Part shown: positions 44,312 to 54,939 of the stretch, piece by piece | Layout of the letters: each line of letters opens with the position of its first letter | Numbering within the stretch: the stretch's first letter is position 1 | NCBI GenBank assembly: GCA_007922305.1 | Contig: ML677365.1 | Location: forward strand, 16,474,281-16,538,280 | DNA: 64,000 bases | Origin: Dermatemys mawii | Taxonomy: Eukaryota; Chordata; Testudines; Dermatemydidae | Direction: 5' to 3' | Position numbers and translations under genes: made by a program | The notes under the pieces: model-generated | The model's database searches: none | What the model saw: the letters and a program-made list of their open reading frames with translations, nothing else | Told to the model about the DNA's origin: nothing

Positions 44312-44349
44312 TCACCCCACCCCCACCCGCACCCCCATCCCCACCCCCG
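44312..44349 (-). other. G-quadruplex candidate on the minus strand
   Basis: The plus strand has six consecutive runs of three to five C separated by one to three bases. The minus strand therefore has more than four G-runs with short loops, the standard pattern for a quadruplex. No gene or promoter is recognised beside it. Confidence 0.7.
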
Positions 44350-44639
44350 CTGAATGAACAAGGTGCGAGTACTAGCTCTGCGGGTGAGTGAGTTTGATGG
44401 TTTGTATTTTTCCTTCTCTTTCAAGTTTTCAGTTACAGGGTCAGTTGGGATTGTGTGACTGGGGACTGTTTGATCCTTTGTTCCCTGGATCATCCATGAT
44501 CAGTCTCAATCAGCTTTGTGATCACCCTCCCACTGTGTGACTAACAAGAAGGAAGGGCTGACCTAGGAGAGAAGGCCTTAAAAGCCAAAGGCTAAGTGAC
44601 TAAGGGGACCACAAACAGGGGACTTTGAGAAGAAATTTG

Positions 44640-45690
44640 TGGGAGGGAGTTTTAATATAATAGCTATGGTTAGGAAGGGCCGTATTGCCAGTGCCACTGT
44701 TGCTCCTATCTCCTCCACCTGCATCTGTATCCAGACAGATAGCCTAACCGTGGATGCCTCTACCCAGATCCCAGTGTGGATTTGCAGGCTGTGGCCTGCA
44801 TTTCCCACTCTCAGAAAGCTAGTGTGAAAAGTGCCTGCTAGTAGAATCTCTCAGGAAGCAGGTGAGAGAGCTACAGGAGGAGATAGCGAGGCTGTGGAGC
44901 ATCCATGCCCACAAGGAGTTCCTTGTCATATGGAACATCCAAAGCTCAGGAAGCAATCCAGGGGATGAGGATATCTCCCTGTCACAGGGAGGACACTGGC
45001 TGCTGATTACTTCTGGCTGCAGGAAATGCTCCACTCCTACTCCCCGCCCACCCACCATGGGGACGGAAAACTGATATGCTGCCCTGACAACGAGCAATAA
45101 AGAATCACCCCACAGGTGGAGGAGGAGGAGCCATGTACCCTAAGGCTGGGAAGATCGCAGCCACCACTCCCAGAAGTAAACATAGAGCAGTTGTGGTTGG
45201 TGACTTTCTTCCGAGGGGGACAGAGGCACCCATCTGTCGCCGTGACATGGCATCCTGGGAGGTATGCTGCCTGCTGGGACCTGTATCCAAAACGTTACAG
45301 AGGTGATTGTTGAGGATCATCTGGCCCTCTGACTACTACCCCATGCTACTCATCCATGTGGGCACTAGTGATACTGTGAGGTATGACCCTCAGCAGATCA
45401 GAAGTGACAACAGGGCACTAGGAGTAAGGATGGAGTTCGGAGCATAGGTAGTGTTCTCTTCAGTCCTTCCAGGCACGGGCATGGACCTTGACAGAGAGAG
45501 ATGAATCCTGGAGGTGAATGCCTGGCTGTGAGGATGGTGTCACAGGAGGGCTTCAGCTTCCTTGACCATGGGATGCAGTTCCAGGAAGAAGGACTGCTAA
45601 GCAGAGATGGGGTCACCTATCAAGGAAGGGGAAGAGCGTATATGGACACCTTTTCGGAAGTGGGAGAGGCAGAAAAGCTGTTTTACAACA
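44640..45690 (+). pseudogene. CR1 LINE ORF1 relic with esterase-like domain
   Basis: The plus strand holds a broken CR1 ORF1. It starts with a coiled-coil-like stretch around 44835-44900 ('VRELQEEIARLWSIHAHK'). A long SGNH-hydrolase (esterase) domain follows from about 45180. Block I is 'VVVGDFLPRGTEAPIC', where the family has G-D-S; block III is 'LLIHVGTSDT', where the family has G-T-N-D; block V is 'LLSRDGVTYQ', where the family has D-G-V-H. The catalytic Ser, Asn and His are all replaced. In-frame stops near 45302, 45448 and 45503 and a frameshift near 45550 confirm it is dead. In active CR1 the domain is thought to aid retrotransposition. An unrelated 250-bp stretch separates it from the ORF2 relic. 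Confidence 0.75.
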
Positions 45691-45984
45691 TTTTGTAGGA
45701 AAATCTTTAATTTTTAATAAAACTATATATCACATGTATGATGAACTCAAAAACAGATAATGTTCAGTGAAAAACACATTTTCAGTGTGTATTTTCCTGA
45801 GCTCTTTGTCTAATTTTAGAAGAACAAATCCTACTGGTGCCATAGCCAATGGAAAGGGCTTGTTCCCAAAGCATGGGTCACCAACCTGAGTCTTGCCCTT
45901 ACACTACTGTAAATCACTGAGCAGTTTCCATTGACTTCAGTGAGCTTTGGATTTGGTTTATTGGGAGGTGGGGTGTCAAAAAGC

Positions 45985-47262
45985 AGGTGGACAAAGGGGA
46001 TACAATGGATACAGTGTACTTCGATTTTCAGAAAGCCTTTGACAAGGTCCCTCACAAAAGGCTCTTAAACAAAATAAGCTGTTATGGGCTAAGAGGGAAG
46101 GTCCTCTCATAGATTTGTAACTGGTTAAAAGATAGGAAACAAAGGGTATGAATAAATGGTCAGTTTTCAGAATGGAGAGAGGTAAAAAGTGGTGTCCTCC
46201 AGGGACTGTACTGGGCCCAGTCCTATTCAATATATTCATAATCTGTCTGAGAGGAGGTAAACAGTCAGTTGGCAAAATTTGAAAAGGATACAAAATTGCT
46301 CAAGATAGTTAAGTCCCAGGCAGACTGTGAAGAACTACAAAAAGATCTCTCAGAACTGGGTGACTGGGCAACAAAATGGCCAATGAAATTCAGTGTGAAT
46401 AAATGAAAAATAATGCATGTTAGAAAACATAATCCCAACTATACCTATAAAATATGGGGGTCTAAGAAAGATCTTGGTGTCATTGTGGATAGTTCTCTGA
46501 AAACATCCATTCAGTGTGCAGTGGCAGTCAAAAAAGCAAACAGAATGTTGGGAATTGTTAAGAGAGGGATAGATAATAAGATAGAGAATACCATATTGCC
46601 TCTGTATAAATCCATAGTACACCTGCATCTTGAATACTGCATGCATATGTGGTCGCCCCATCTCTAAAAAGATATATTGGAATTGGAAAAGGTTCAGAAA
46701 AGGGCAACAAAAATGGAATGGCAACCATATGATGAGAGTTTAATAAAACTGGGACTTTTCAGCTTGGAAAAGAGATGAGTAAGCGGGGGAATATGTTAGA
46801 TGTTTATAAAGTCATGACTGACGTGGAGAAAGTAAATAAGGAAATGTTATTTACTCCTTCTCATAACACAAGAATTAGGGGTCACCAAATGAAATTAATA
46901 GGCAGCAGGTTTAAAAACAAACAAAAGGAAGTGTTTTTTCACACAACGCACAGTCAACCTGTGGAACTCCAGAAGAAGTTGTGAAGGCATGACTATAACA
47001 GGGTTAAAATAAAATCTAGATAAGTTCATGGAGGATAGGTCCATCAGTGGCTATTAGTCAGGATGGACATGGATGGTGTCCCTAGCCTCTGTTTGCCAGA
47101 AGCTGGGAATGAGCGACATGGAATGGATCACTTGATGATTCCTTGTTCTGTTCATTCCCTCTGGGGCACCTGGCATTGGCCACTGTCAGAAGATAGAATG
47201 CTGGGCTAGGTGGACCTTTGATTTGACCCAGTATGGCCGTTCTTATGCCCTTAAATGTATGT
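45985..47262 (+). pseudogene. CR1 LINE ORF2 reverse-transcriptase relic and 3' end
   Basis: It starts in the reverse transcriptase with 'DTVYFDFQKAFDKVPHKRLL' (palm motif A). It continues through 'SGVLQGTVLGPVLFNIFI' (motif B region, with a stop or frameshift just before), 'LSELGDWATKWPMKFSVNK', and then an open 84-codon stretch 'KDLGVIVDSSLKTSIQCAVA' to 'LEYCMHMWSPHL'. The 'ADD' active-site motif C is lost in a short deletion ('AKFEKDTKLLK'). The end 'tttgacccagtatggccgtt' followed by 'cttatg' is the 3' terminus of this CR1 subfamily. It may be the continuation of the ORF1 relic at 44640-45690 with endonuclease deleted, or a separate insertion. Confidence 0.88.
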
Positions 47263-48654
47263 TGACAGCTGTCCTGATCACTTGATCTGACTTGTGTCAC
47301 TTCTTAATTGCATAAGAAAAATAGTTAAAATAATAAGAGACTAGAAATACTTTATATTTTTTAAATCTCTTTAACAAGCTCCTTTGTTTTACAGCTACTG
47401 AGGCTTCTTAGAATTTATTTTTGAAAGTGGGTTAGGTATACGTTTCCAAGACAGGAAAAAGGTCATATTATTTTATTCAATAAAATAGTTATTGATGTGA
47501 TTTTTCTGAACATTTTAACATGATTGACAGTAAGAGTCTGAATCAGTAGAGTTCACTATTAATATTTATAAAGATTTAGCTGTCTGACTATAAGTTAGCT
47601 TTAACTTATAGCTAGCTAACTTATAGTTAGCTTTAACTGTTAACTCAGTTTTTCCATCTAATGTTTTGAGGCCTGATCCTTCTCTGATTGAATTAATTGG
47701 GAGCAGGAGTGGGCCCTCCATCGCTAATATGAAGTCTGACAGAGCATATCAGTTTGAATTATTTCTATTCTTTTTGTGTTAAGAACTCTGATAATGTAGA
47801 GCTCACATTCAGGGAAAATCTAGAAAATGAATTCCTTTTTTATCTCCAGGCTAAGCTGCATCAGTGAATAGAGTACTATAATAAAACCTATTTATATGCC
47901 TGTCATACAAAGACAAACCTTTTCCAAAGGAAATGGATTTGAGTATTTGCAAAAATGATAAACAGTCTGACAAAAATAGGTACTGAATTTCACTTTTAGA
48001 TGCATTGGAGAAGTAGCTTTTAGCGTCTCTTGTCAGAGAAAAAAATCCGTATGGAAGTCATGGCAGCTGAAAGTCTCAGAGAAAGCTAGTATGAATTTTT
48101 GTGGAATGATGCGATTTAGAAAAGTTTAAGGGAGTGTTTTAGGATCATGAATAAACTGTCAGCTTGCATTTTCAGCAAGAATAAGTCAAAAGAAGCTTAT
48201 CCTCTTTTGTCAAAATGTATTAGACAGAGACAGTGTGTGCTATATCCGTCTGGAAAGCTGCATTCAAGTAAACTCTCTCTATGATTTGTGTAAGTGAATG
48301 ACAGTGAGTATGTGTATACTGTGTACATTGCCGATATTAGGCCTCATTCTGCAGCCCCTCCAAATCTCAAATTCTCCTGGGAAGTCAAAGGAAGTTTTAT
48401 TCCCTAAACAGCTACAAAAAGCAAACAAAAATCCCACCATCACAACAAACAAAAACAAAACAAAATCAAACAGCCAGCAACTGAGGTTAAAATAAACACA
48501 GAAAAAGACACCTATAGACAGCTTTTATCAGGATATCAGCCTCTGTTACTTCAGAGGGTCTTGAAAGCATCCTTATCCACCTCAGAGTTCACTGGGTCTC
48601 CAGTACAAGTCTATCTCTTTTCCCTGCTTAACTCAAGGACCCATGCCCTCCTTC
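47263..48654. other. No gene seen
   Basis: AT-rich. A short direct/inverted array of 'aacttatagttagctttaac' lies at 47575-47640. An A/C-rich simple tract lies at 48415-48480. Confidence 0.4.
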
Positions 48655-48662
48655 TGCAAGGC

Positions 48663-48828
48663 CAGGGGTGTAAGTAACTTAAAGGACTTACCGGTATACC
48701 AGAGTCCTGAGCGGGGTGTGTGTGTGAATAACCACACCTATGGTACCGCAGCGGAGCCTTTAAATTGTCACCCGGGGAAGCTGGTCCGGTACACCATACT
48801 GGGGTTTACCAGCTTCCTTTCACCTCTG
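48663..48828. mobile_element. 166-bp hAT-like MITE
   Basis: The ends are 'caggggtgtaagtaactt' and 'agcttcctttcacctctg', which are imperfect inverted repeats. The flanks read GCAAGGC on the left and GCAAAGGC on the right, an imperfect duplication differing by one base. The interior holds 'ttaccggtataccagagtcc' and 'gtccggtacaccatactgg', also inverted. Confidence 0.65.
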
Positions 48829-49655
48829 GCAAAGGCTGTGGCGCAGTCAGATCCTCAGGAGCTCAGCACCCTGTTCCCTTCCCAGAGTTGTCCCCTTCTG
48901 AACTTCTTTTAATTCCTCCTCCAGTTCTGGCATGATTTGCAGGTCTGGAAAGGGTGCAGGGGGACACTTGAGACCAAAGCAGTTCCTTAACTCCTTCATG
49001 GTGGTGGGGGTTTCTATATTCCATCACAGTATGATTGCACTGGTATAACTTGAAAGTTGAATTTGGCTCTATAGCCTTTCCAGGTAGCCAGAAAAATGAA
49101 TATTACAATAAGATACTACAAGGAATTTACTTCCAATAGTCTGATTTATTTGTTTTAAAGAAGAAGGGCTTCTATATAGTGCAATTTAATGGACGGCAAG
49201 CTGGGGTGTAAGCTTGCAGTATTTTAGCCTGCCATGCACTAAATGGCCATATGGATCCTTCTAAACTAAAAGTTCCAAGGTGTGTTTTGATCATGGGGAG
49301 GATAGATAGAATAATCAAATAAATGTCTTAGGCCAGGTCTTCATTTACACTTGTGTCAAACCAGAGTAAGTCCAATGATTTCAGTGGAATTACTCCAGTT
49401 TCACACAAGCGTAACAGAACACAACTTGGCCTTTTGTTTATTAAATAGCCTATTTTGGTAATTAAACAATGCAGGCAATGCTGCTCTTTGAATAGAAAGT
49501 CCATCTTAGACTTAAAGACTTGCTAAGTATGTGAATCTTTGCTACTAAGCCAAGTGCTGCCAGGTAACATCATTTATCCAGAAGTTAGCCCCATTTTTTC
49601 CACTGTGAGCCAAGAACCATTTAGAGAACAGAAGGTGAGATAAGCAATAACTGTG
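48829..49655. other. No gene seen
   Basis: Unassigned sequence. 49330-49420 contains a degraded MITE-like segment ('tttcagtggaattactccag'). Confidence 0.4.
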
Positions 49656-49663
49656 CACTAGGG

Positions 49664-49973
49664 CAGGGATTCTCTAACTTAGATTTGAGACCCCTTTTCG
49701 CTGTGCTGCGTCTGCTGCTGCCCCCCAGGTATGTCCGCCAAATTGAATGCTTCCGTTTTCAGTGGCATTTCAGCGCAAATGGAGCGGTTCTCTCTGTGTC
49801 TGCCAAAATGCCGCCAAAAGGGGAAAAGTTCCACTTGTCCACTTTTCGGCGGACACACTCCCGCATTCAGAGCATCCGTCAAAATGCCACCGAATGCAAC
49901 AGGAGCTCGTGACCCCCCTGGAATCGCTCCGTGACCCCCAGAGGGTTCACAATCCCCAGTTTGAGAACCATTG
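49664..49973. mobile_element. 310-bp hAT element inserted in another hAT element
   Basis: It starts 'cagggattctctaactta' and ends 'cccagtttgagaaccattg', inverted repeats of the Charlie-like 'cagtggttctcaaac' type. It has a perfect 8-bp duplication CACTAGGG at 49656-49663 and 49974-49981. The duplicated target consists of 3 bp of host flank plus the first 5 bp (TAGGG) of the smaller hAT element. This insertion is therefore the younger of the two. Its frames (137 codons plus at 49747-50160, and others) are not genes. Confidence 0.92.
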
Positions 49974-49976
49974 CAC

Positions 49977-50099
49977 TAGGGTGACCAGATGTCCTGATTT
50001 TATAGGGACAGTCCCGATTTTTGGGTCTTTTTCTTATAAAGACTCCTACTACCCCCCACCCCCGCCCAAATATTTCACACCTGCTTTCTGGTCACCCTA
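49977..50099 (+). mobile_element. 123-bp hAT miniature element
   Basis: It runs 'tagggtgaccagatgtcc' to 'ctggtcaccctac', with ends fitting the hAT YARNG rule. Its 8-bp target duplication is CTGTGCAC. One copy is at 50100-50107. The other lies at 49651-49658, displaced by the 310-bp hAT insertion. A second copy of the family is at 24015-24136. Confidence 0.88.
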
Positions 50100-50107
50100 C
50101 TGTGCAC

Positions 50108-50934
50108 TGATCATATCCAGGCGCCGTACACTATTTCTGGAGGCTAAGATTCAATGCTGAACTTTCACTATTATTTATTTTAGAGAGGGTAGTTGTGACC
50201 AGCCTTTTGCAAAGGAGAGGTGGGACTAAGGACCAATGACTATCCCTGAGAGCAAGGACTCCTTGAGGACAGTGCCTACAGCAGAACTATCCAAAGGGAG
50301 GAAAGAAAATGAGGGAGGAATTAGGACCACACCCATGTCCCTTGTAGTACAAGAGCCAGAATTTTGCTTACATCCTTGATTCTACAATGAACTCTGCTTT
50401 AAATGACCACCAAAGGACAACCTCGCTCCCACAGCAAAAAAATGGTTGCTTAATGAAAGATGCAGAACTGTGCTTATCACATGTGGAGCTGTTTTGTAAG
50501 AACAAAGACTTTTGCACAGGTTTAACTGTAATTGTTAACTAGGTGCATCTAAGCAGCAATATACCAAAAGACACTGGATCCACTTACTCACTTAGTACAA
50601 TAAGGAAGAAGCACTGGGGAAACAGAGGCAGATTATTACAAAATCAGAGCATGATTTGGCTCATATTATTTAAAGGCATAGAAAGATTCCAAAGCATATT
50701 TTCTCAGATCTCTTCCATATTCACAAAGCTCTTTTAGCAACTCCAAGTGTTATATTCTTCTATTAAATATTTCCCTAGACAACTTGATTATTTGGCTAAG
50801 TGCAGCTGAATAATGCTGTTAGGTTTAGTACAGTGAAGGAATACCTTAGATCTTTGTCTTAGAAATGACATGGTGGGTTAATAATTCAAGAATATCAGAG
50901 AGTTTTACTAATGTTAAACATCACAGCATTCCTA
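50108..50934. other. No gene seen
   Basis: Unassigned AT-rich sequence with no frames of interest. Confidence 0.4.
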
Positions 50935-51105
50935 AGGAGGAAATAGTATTATGCTCATTTTTACTAAGAGGTACTTTGATACAGAAGGAGGGTAAGTGAC
51001 TTGCCCAAGGTCAGACATCAAATCAGTAATATAGCCAGGACTAGAACCCAAAGTCCTGATTCTAACCTGCTGCTACTGTAGTCATTAGACAACTCTTCCT
51101 CCCTT
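50935..51105 (-). mobile_element. MIR-like SINE, antisense
   Basis: The plus strand reads 'gtaagtgacttgcccaaggt', 'atagccaggactagaaccca' and 'gtcctgattctaacctgctg', then 'cattagacaactcttcctcc'. This is the reverse complement of a tRNA-derived SINE, with the B-box-like region near 'ctagaacccaaag'. It is diverged throughout. Confidence 0.7.
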
Positions 51106-51479
51106 ATAATTTCAGTAATTGTGATCCTGAAGCTAGCTTTCCACTGTGAAGCCAGTTATTAATGTGTTACTCTCCTCCAAAAGGAGAGTCCACTTGAAAT
51201 TTCACAACTCATCCTAGGGTAGGGATTTTCTGGGATGTTTGGAGTAAATCAGGAAGAAGTTGTCAAGTTATAGGGCCAAATTCAGCACTTCACTATTATG
51301 TCACTCCAGTGGTACACTGGAGTAACTCCATTAATTTTTATACTGTCCTTTTTGGCTTACTACTGCATACCAGCACTCCTATTAATGCAGGATTGGATTC
51401 TCCTGGCTGTGGCTGTTTATGTTGTATTAACAGTCCAATACTCTGTGCCTGTGCTGTGAAAGGCCAAAATCTTGAGATG
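51106..51479. other. MITE fragments only
   Basis: 'gggccaaattcagcacttc' to 'gtgacactccagtggtacac' type sequence (about 51272-51335) resembles one arm of a palindromic element. No gene. Confidence 0.35.
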
Positions 51480-51870
51480 AAGTTATTTTTGATGAAGTTG
51501 TTGGAAGAGACCAACTGGGAGAATGAGTAAAAAACAGAGGGATGAAGATGAGGAATGAAAGAACCCCATCAAGGCAAAGGAGGGAGAAAAAATGTAGGGA
51601 AAAGAGAAAAGAAGGAAGAAAGAGAAGGATATGGAAAAGAAGGAGCATAGTGAGATACAGAAGAGATGAAAAAGTAAGTAAAGAAGAATGGAGAACACGG
51701 AGGTAGGGACAGAAGAAAGCCCTGGGGTAGAGATGGAGAGAGGAGGGGTACAAAGAGAGACAAAGAGAAGCAGAGAAGGAAGAACAGTGAAACAGGTGGG
51801 AGGAAAGAAATACGCAATCAGGAAAAGGAAATGGAGAAATAAGAACAAAGAAGAAAAAGACAAAACCAAA
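51480..51870 (+). repeat. 390-bp purine-rich tract
   Basis: The plus strand is overwhelmingly A and G over about 390 bp ('gggaaaagagaaaagaagga' type). There is no regular unit. The complementary strand is pyrimidine-rich and stays open as Ser/Phe/Leu-rich frames of 128, 108 and 82 codons, which are composition artefacts. Such tracts can form triplex (H-DNA) structures. Confidence 0.8.
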
Positions 51871-53698
51871 TACTGTAGTAGAAGATGATTGCCTGAAAGT
51901 TTAGTGTAAATGTATTAGAATTCATTGCATATTACTTCAGTTAGAATAGTGTGTTTGCAAATCAGGAAATGTCTTACAGCCAGAAACTGCTGTATTACTG
52001 TACATAGGAACAGAAAATACAGCAGTCTTTCAGTGGAGATGAAAAACATTGAGAATGTCCTGCAGAGTAGCCCTAAAATGGAAACATGAACAGATTGGAG
52101 AAGGAATTCCCATTGAGAGCTTTTATTAACCCAGCCACAAAATGAATGGGAAGACTCCAGCAAAAACCAGCCAGGCCTCCCACCCTCTTCTACCCTTTCT
52201 ATAGTTTACAAAAGTAGTGCAAGGAACTGGAATAAACATATACATGAAGTTTCCTTTAATTTGGAATGCTGAAGTCTTAGTTCTTTGAATTGGCAGCATA
52301 ACTCATTTTTCCACTAGAAGTAAGAGACTATTTCAAGGTATCATTAAAAAGAAAGTAGGTGGGAACCTCAGAAGCAGAAAACAAAAACTTAGCCTGAAAA
52401 TGTGGCCTTTTTAATCCCTACCAGAAAAATGAAGCAGTAAACGTCTGAAGATGGTTATCTCTTGATCACCAAGCTCTTATTTCAAGTGCATGTGAGATAA
52501 GATTAATCAGAGCTAGATTCAGGTGCTTTGCAGATTTCACAGTAGCTATGATCATTTTTCACATGCCATCTAGTTGCAAAGTAAAATAAATTAGGAAATT
52601 GTATTAAATTATTAATACAATAAACTAAGATTGACATTATCTTATTGTCCCACAACCATCTATGTGCCTTGTGTTATGATGCCTTCCTCCTCTGCCCCCA
52701 ATCCTCTAGGAATGCTCTTTCTGAGAGATGGTATATGGGCCACTATCCTCAAGTCTTTCCTGAAGATTCAAGTCTACCAGAACTCTGAGTCACAGCTGGC
52801 CTCTGCAATGCCCCCCTGTTGGCCACCATGGCACTATTCACCCTGCCTCAGTTCCCTTTCCCCATCCTCAGGGAAACTCTCTCAGAGCCACCCATTAAGG
52901 TGCTGGTAAGAGATTTAGGCCCAGAGCCACAAAGGCATTGCAACATTCAGCATTGCAATGCCTAATTTTAAGCACCCTGAAAATCACTAGAATCCACAAG
53001 CCCTGGGTTAGGTGCCTAGGCTCCCCATACAGTGCATAGGAGAGAGAAAGGCTCCTTAGAATGAGATTGAGAAAAGCCATCATACTAGGCTTCATCATCA
53101 GGACCTGCCTGAACTAGCCAATAGCAGGGGTCTGTTCTAAGCCCTACCCTTCTGAGGGACTTAAACACGTATCTCCAGTCATGATTTACAGCCAGAACCC
53201 TCTCCTAGGGACAGGAATCTATACCATTTCTTACCAGAATACCAGTGACATGCACTTAATTTCACACAAAACAGCAGGGGAGGAGGCATCCCTTATCAGA
53301 ATGGTGTAATGGGGCACACTTACTTCTGTGACTGTGTCTGGGTAATAGCTCTGTCTGGTTAGACCCTCCATGCTGACTCTCTTTCATGCTACAGGTTCTG
53401 TCACACTTCAGGAGTGATAGCGCTTCCAAAGTGTTAATCAGGGGCCTCCCTCTTTGTAGTTTGGCCCTCCAGCCAAATCACTATAGTTTTCCCCTTCAGA
53501 GTAGCCATATTCCTATGTACCAGCTGTCTGGTTTGCACCTCCAACAATCCTGTGCCACTTTCCCATGAGTGATAGGGGAACCAAGACCATCCTCTACACT
53601 GGGTTCCAGCCCTGGGACCCTATAACAAACAGGCAAGATCTACACAGTTCCCTTCTTTGCTTGCTGCTGTTTCCCTTGGGCTTCTTTCTACTCTGTCT
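51871..53698. other. No gene seen
   Basis: Mostly unassigned. 52915-53000 resembles one arm of the 'ttaggcacctaa' MITE family. The 92-codon plus frame at 52631-52909 has no motif. Confidence 0.4.
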
Positions 53699-54651
53699 TA
53701 GAATCAAAGAACCATGGAATATTAGGGTTGGAAGGGACCTCAGGAGGTCATCTAGTCCAACCCCCTGCTCAAAGTAGGACCAATCCCCAACTAAATCATC
53801 CCAGCCAGGGCTTTGTCAATCCTGACCTTAAAAACCTCTAAGGAAGGATGTTCCGCCACCTCCCTAGGTAACCCATCCCAGTGCTTCACCACCCTCCCAG
53901 TGAAAAAGATTTTCCTAATATACAACCTAAACCTCCCACTCTGCAACTTGAGACCATTACTCCTTGTTCTATCATCTGGTACCACTCAAAACAGTCTAGA
54001 TCTAAACAATCCCAGTTCCCTCAGCCTCTTCTCATAACTCATGTGCTCCAGCCTCCTAATCATTTTTGTTGCCCTCCGCTGGACTCTTTCCAATTTTTCA
54101 ACATCCTTCTTGTAGTGTGGAGCCCAAAGTGGACACAGTACTCTAGATGAGACCTCACCAATGTTCAAGAGAGGAGAATGATCACGTCCCTCAATCTGTT
54201 GGCAATGCCCCTACTCATACAGCCCAAAATGCCATTAACCTTCTTGGCAACAAGTTGACTCATATCTAGCTTCTCATCCACTGTAACCCCTACGTCCTTT
54301 TTTGCAGAACTGCTGCCTAGCCATTCGGTCCCTAGTCTGTAGCAGTACATGGGATTCTTCCATCCTAAGTGCAGGACTCTGCACTTGTCCTTGTTGAACG
54401 TCATCAGATTTCTTTTGGCCCAATCTTCTAATTTGTCTTGGTCTCTCTGTATCCCATCCCTACCCTCCAGTGTATCTATCACTTCTCCCAGTTTAGTGTC
54501 ATCTGCAAACTTTCTAAGGATGCAGTATACACCATCCTCCAGAGCATTAATGAAAATATTGAACAAAACCGACCCCAGGACCAATCCTTGGGGCATTCTG
54601 CTTGATACCAGCTGCCAACTAGACATGGAGCCATTGATCACTACCCATTGA
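53699..54651 (-). pseudogene. CR1 LINE, 3' part of ORF2
   Basis: The minus strand carries ORF2 from the reverse-transcriptase palm to the 3' end. 158 codons (54641-54165) remain open and include 'GLVLGSVLFNIFINALEDG' (motif B side) and the active-site 'FADDTKLGEVIDTLEG' (motif C, with both Asp). Then come '[20 protein letters not shown]' and '[19 protein letters not shown]' to the end of the gene. The 3' terminus 'ttggaagggacctcaggagg' (reverse) is at 53725-53750. Frame changes near 54165 and 53986 break the gene. The 5' part is truncated at about 54651, usual for CR1. Confidence 0.9.
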
Positions 54652-54939
54652 GTCTTTTCAGGCTCTCTCTCCCCACAAGTCCTCTGGGGTGGCCCTTTCC
54701 ATTAGTATCCCAGGGCCTTTACTTGGATTTTACTGAATTTATTTCTACTCACCTTTTTGTGGCCAGAGAGTGACTACAGCCCCCTTATTCCCCCACTGCT
54801 TTTCTTTATACTAGCGCCACCTGCTCTGAATTAGCTGGGCTCCTTTCTCAATAAAGAAATGCTTATTAAGCCTACTTCTCCCTCAGGTAACTGGCCTCTT
54901 CTGTGCCTCATTAGCCCTTTCCTGGTAAATACCCTGTCA
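54652..54939. other. Spacer between two CR1 copies
   Basis: Unassigned 290-bp stretch; no feature recognised. Confidence 0.4.

Noticed and set aside
49977..50099. Classification of the 123-bp element as a Tc1/mariner MITE on the basis of flanking TA
   Set aside because: The TA belongs to the element ends; an 8-bp duplication CTGTGCAC is present once the nested insertion is removed, which fits hAT.
49747..50160. 137-codon plus-strand frame
   Set aside because: It spans two nested hAT elements with target duplications inside it, so it cannot be a conserved gene.
51483..51869. 128-codon Phe/Leu/Ser-rich minus frame resembling a membrane protein
   Set aside because: Hydrophobic only because the strand is pyrimidine-rich; overlapping frames are equally open.
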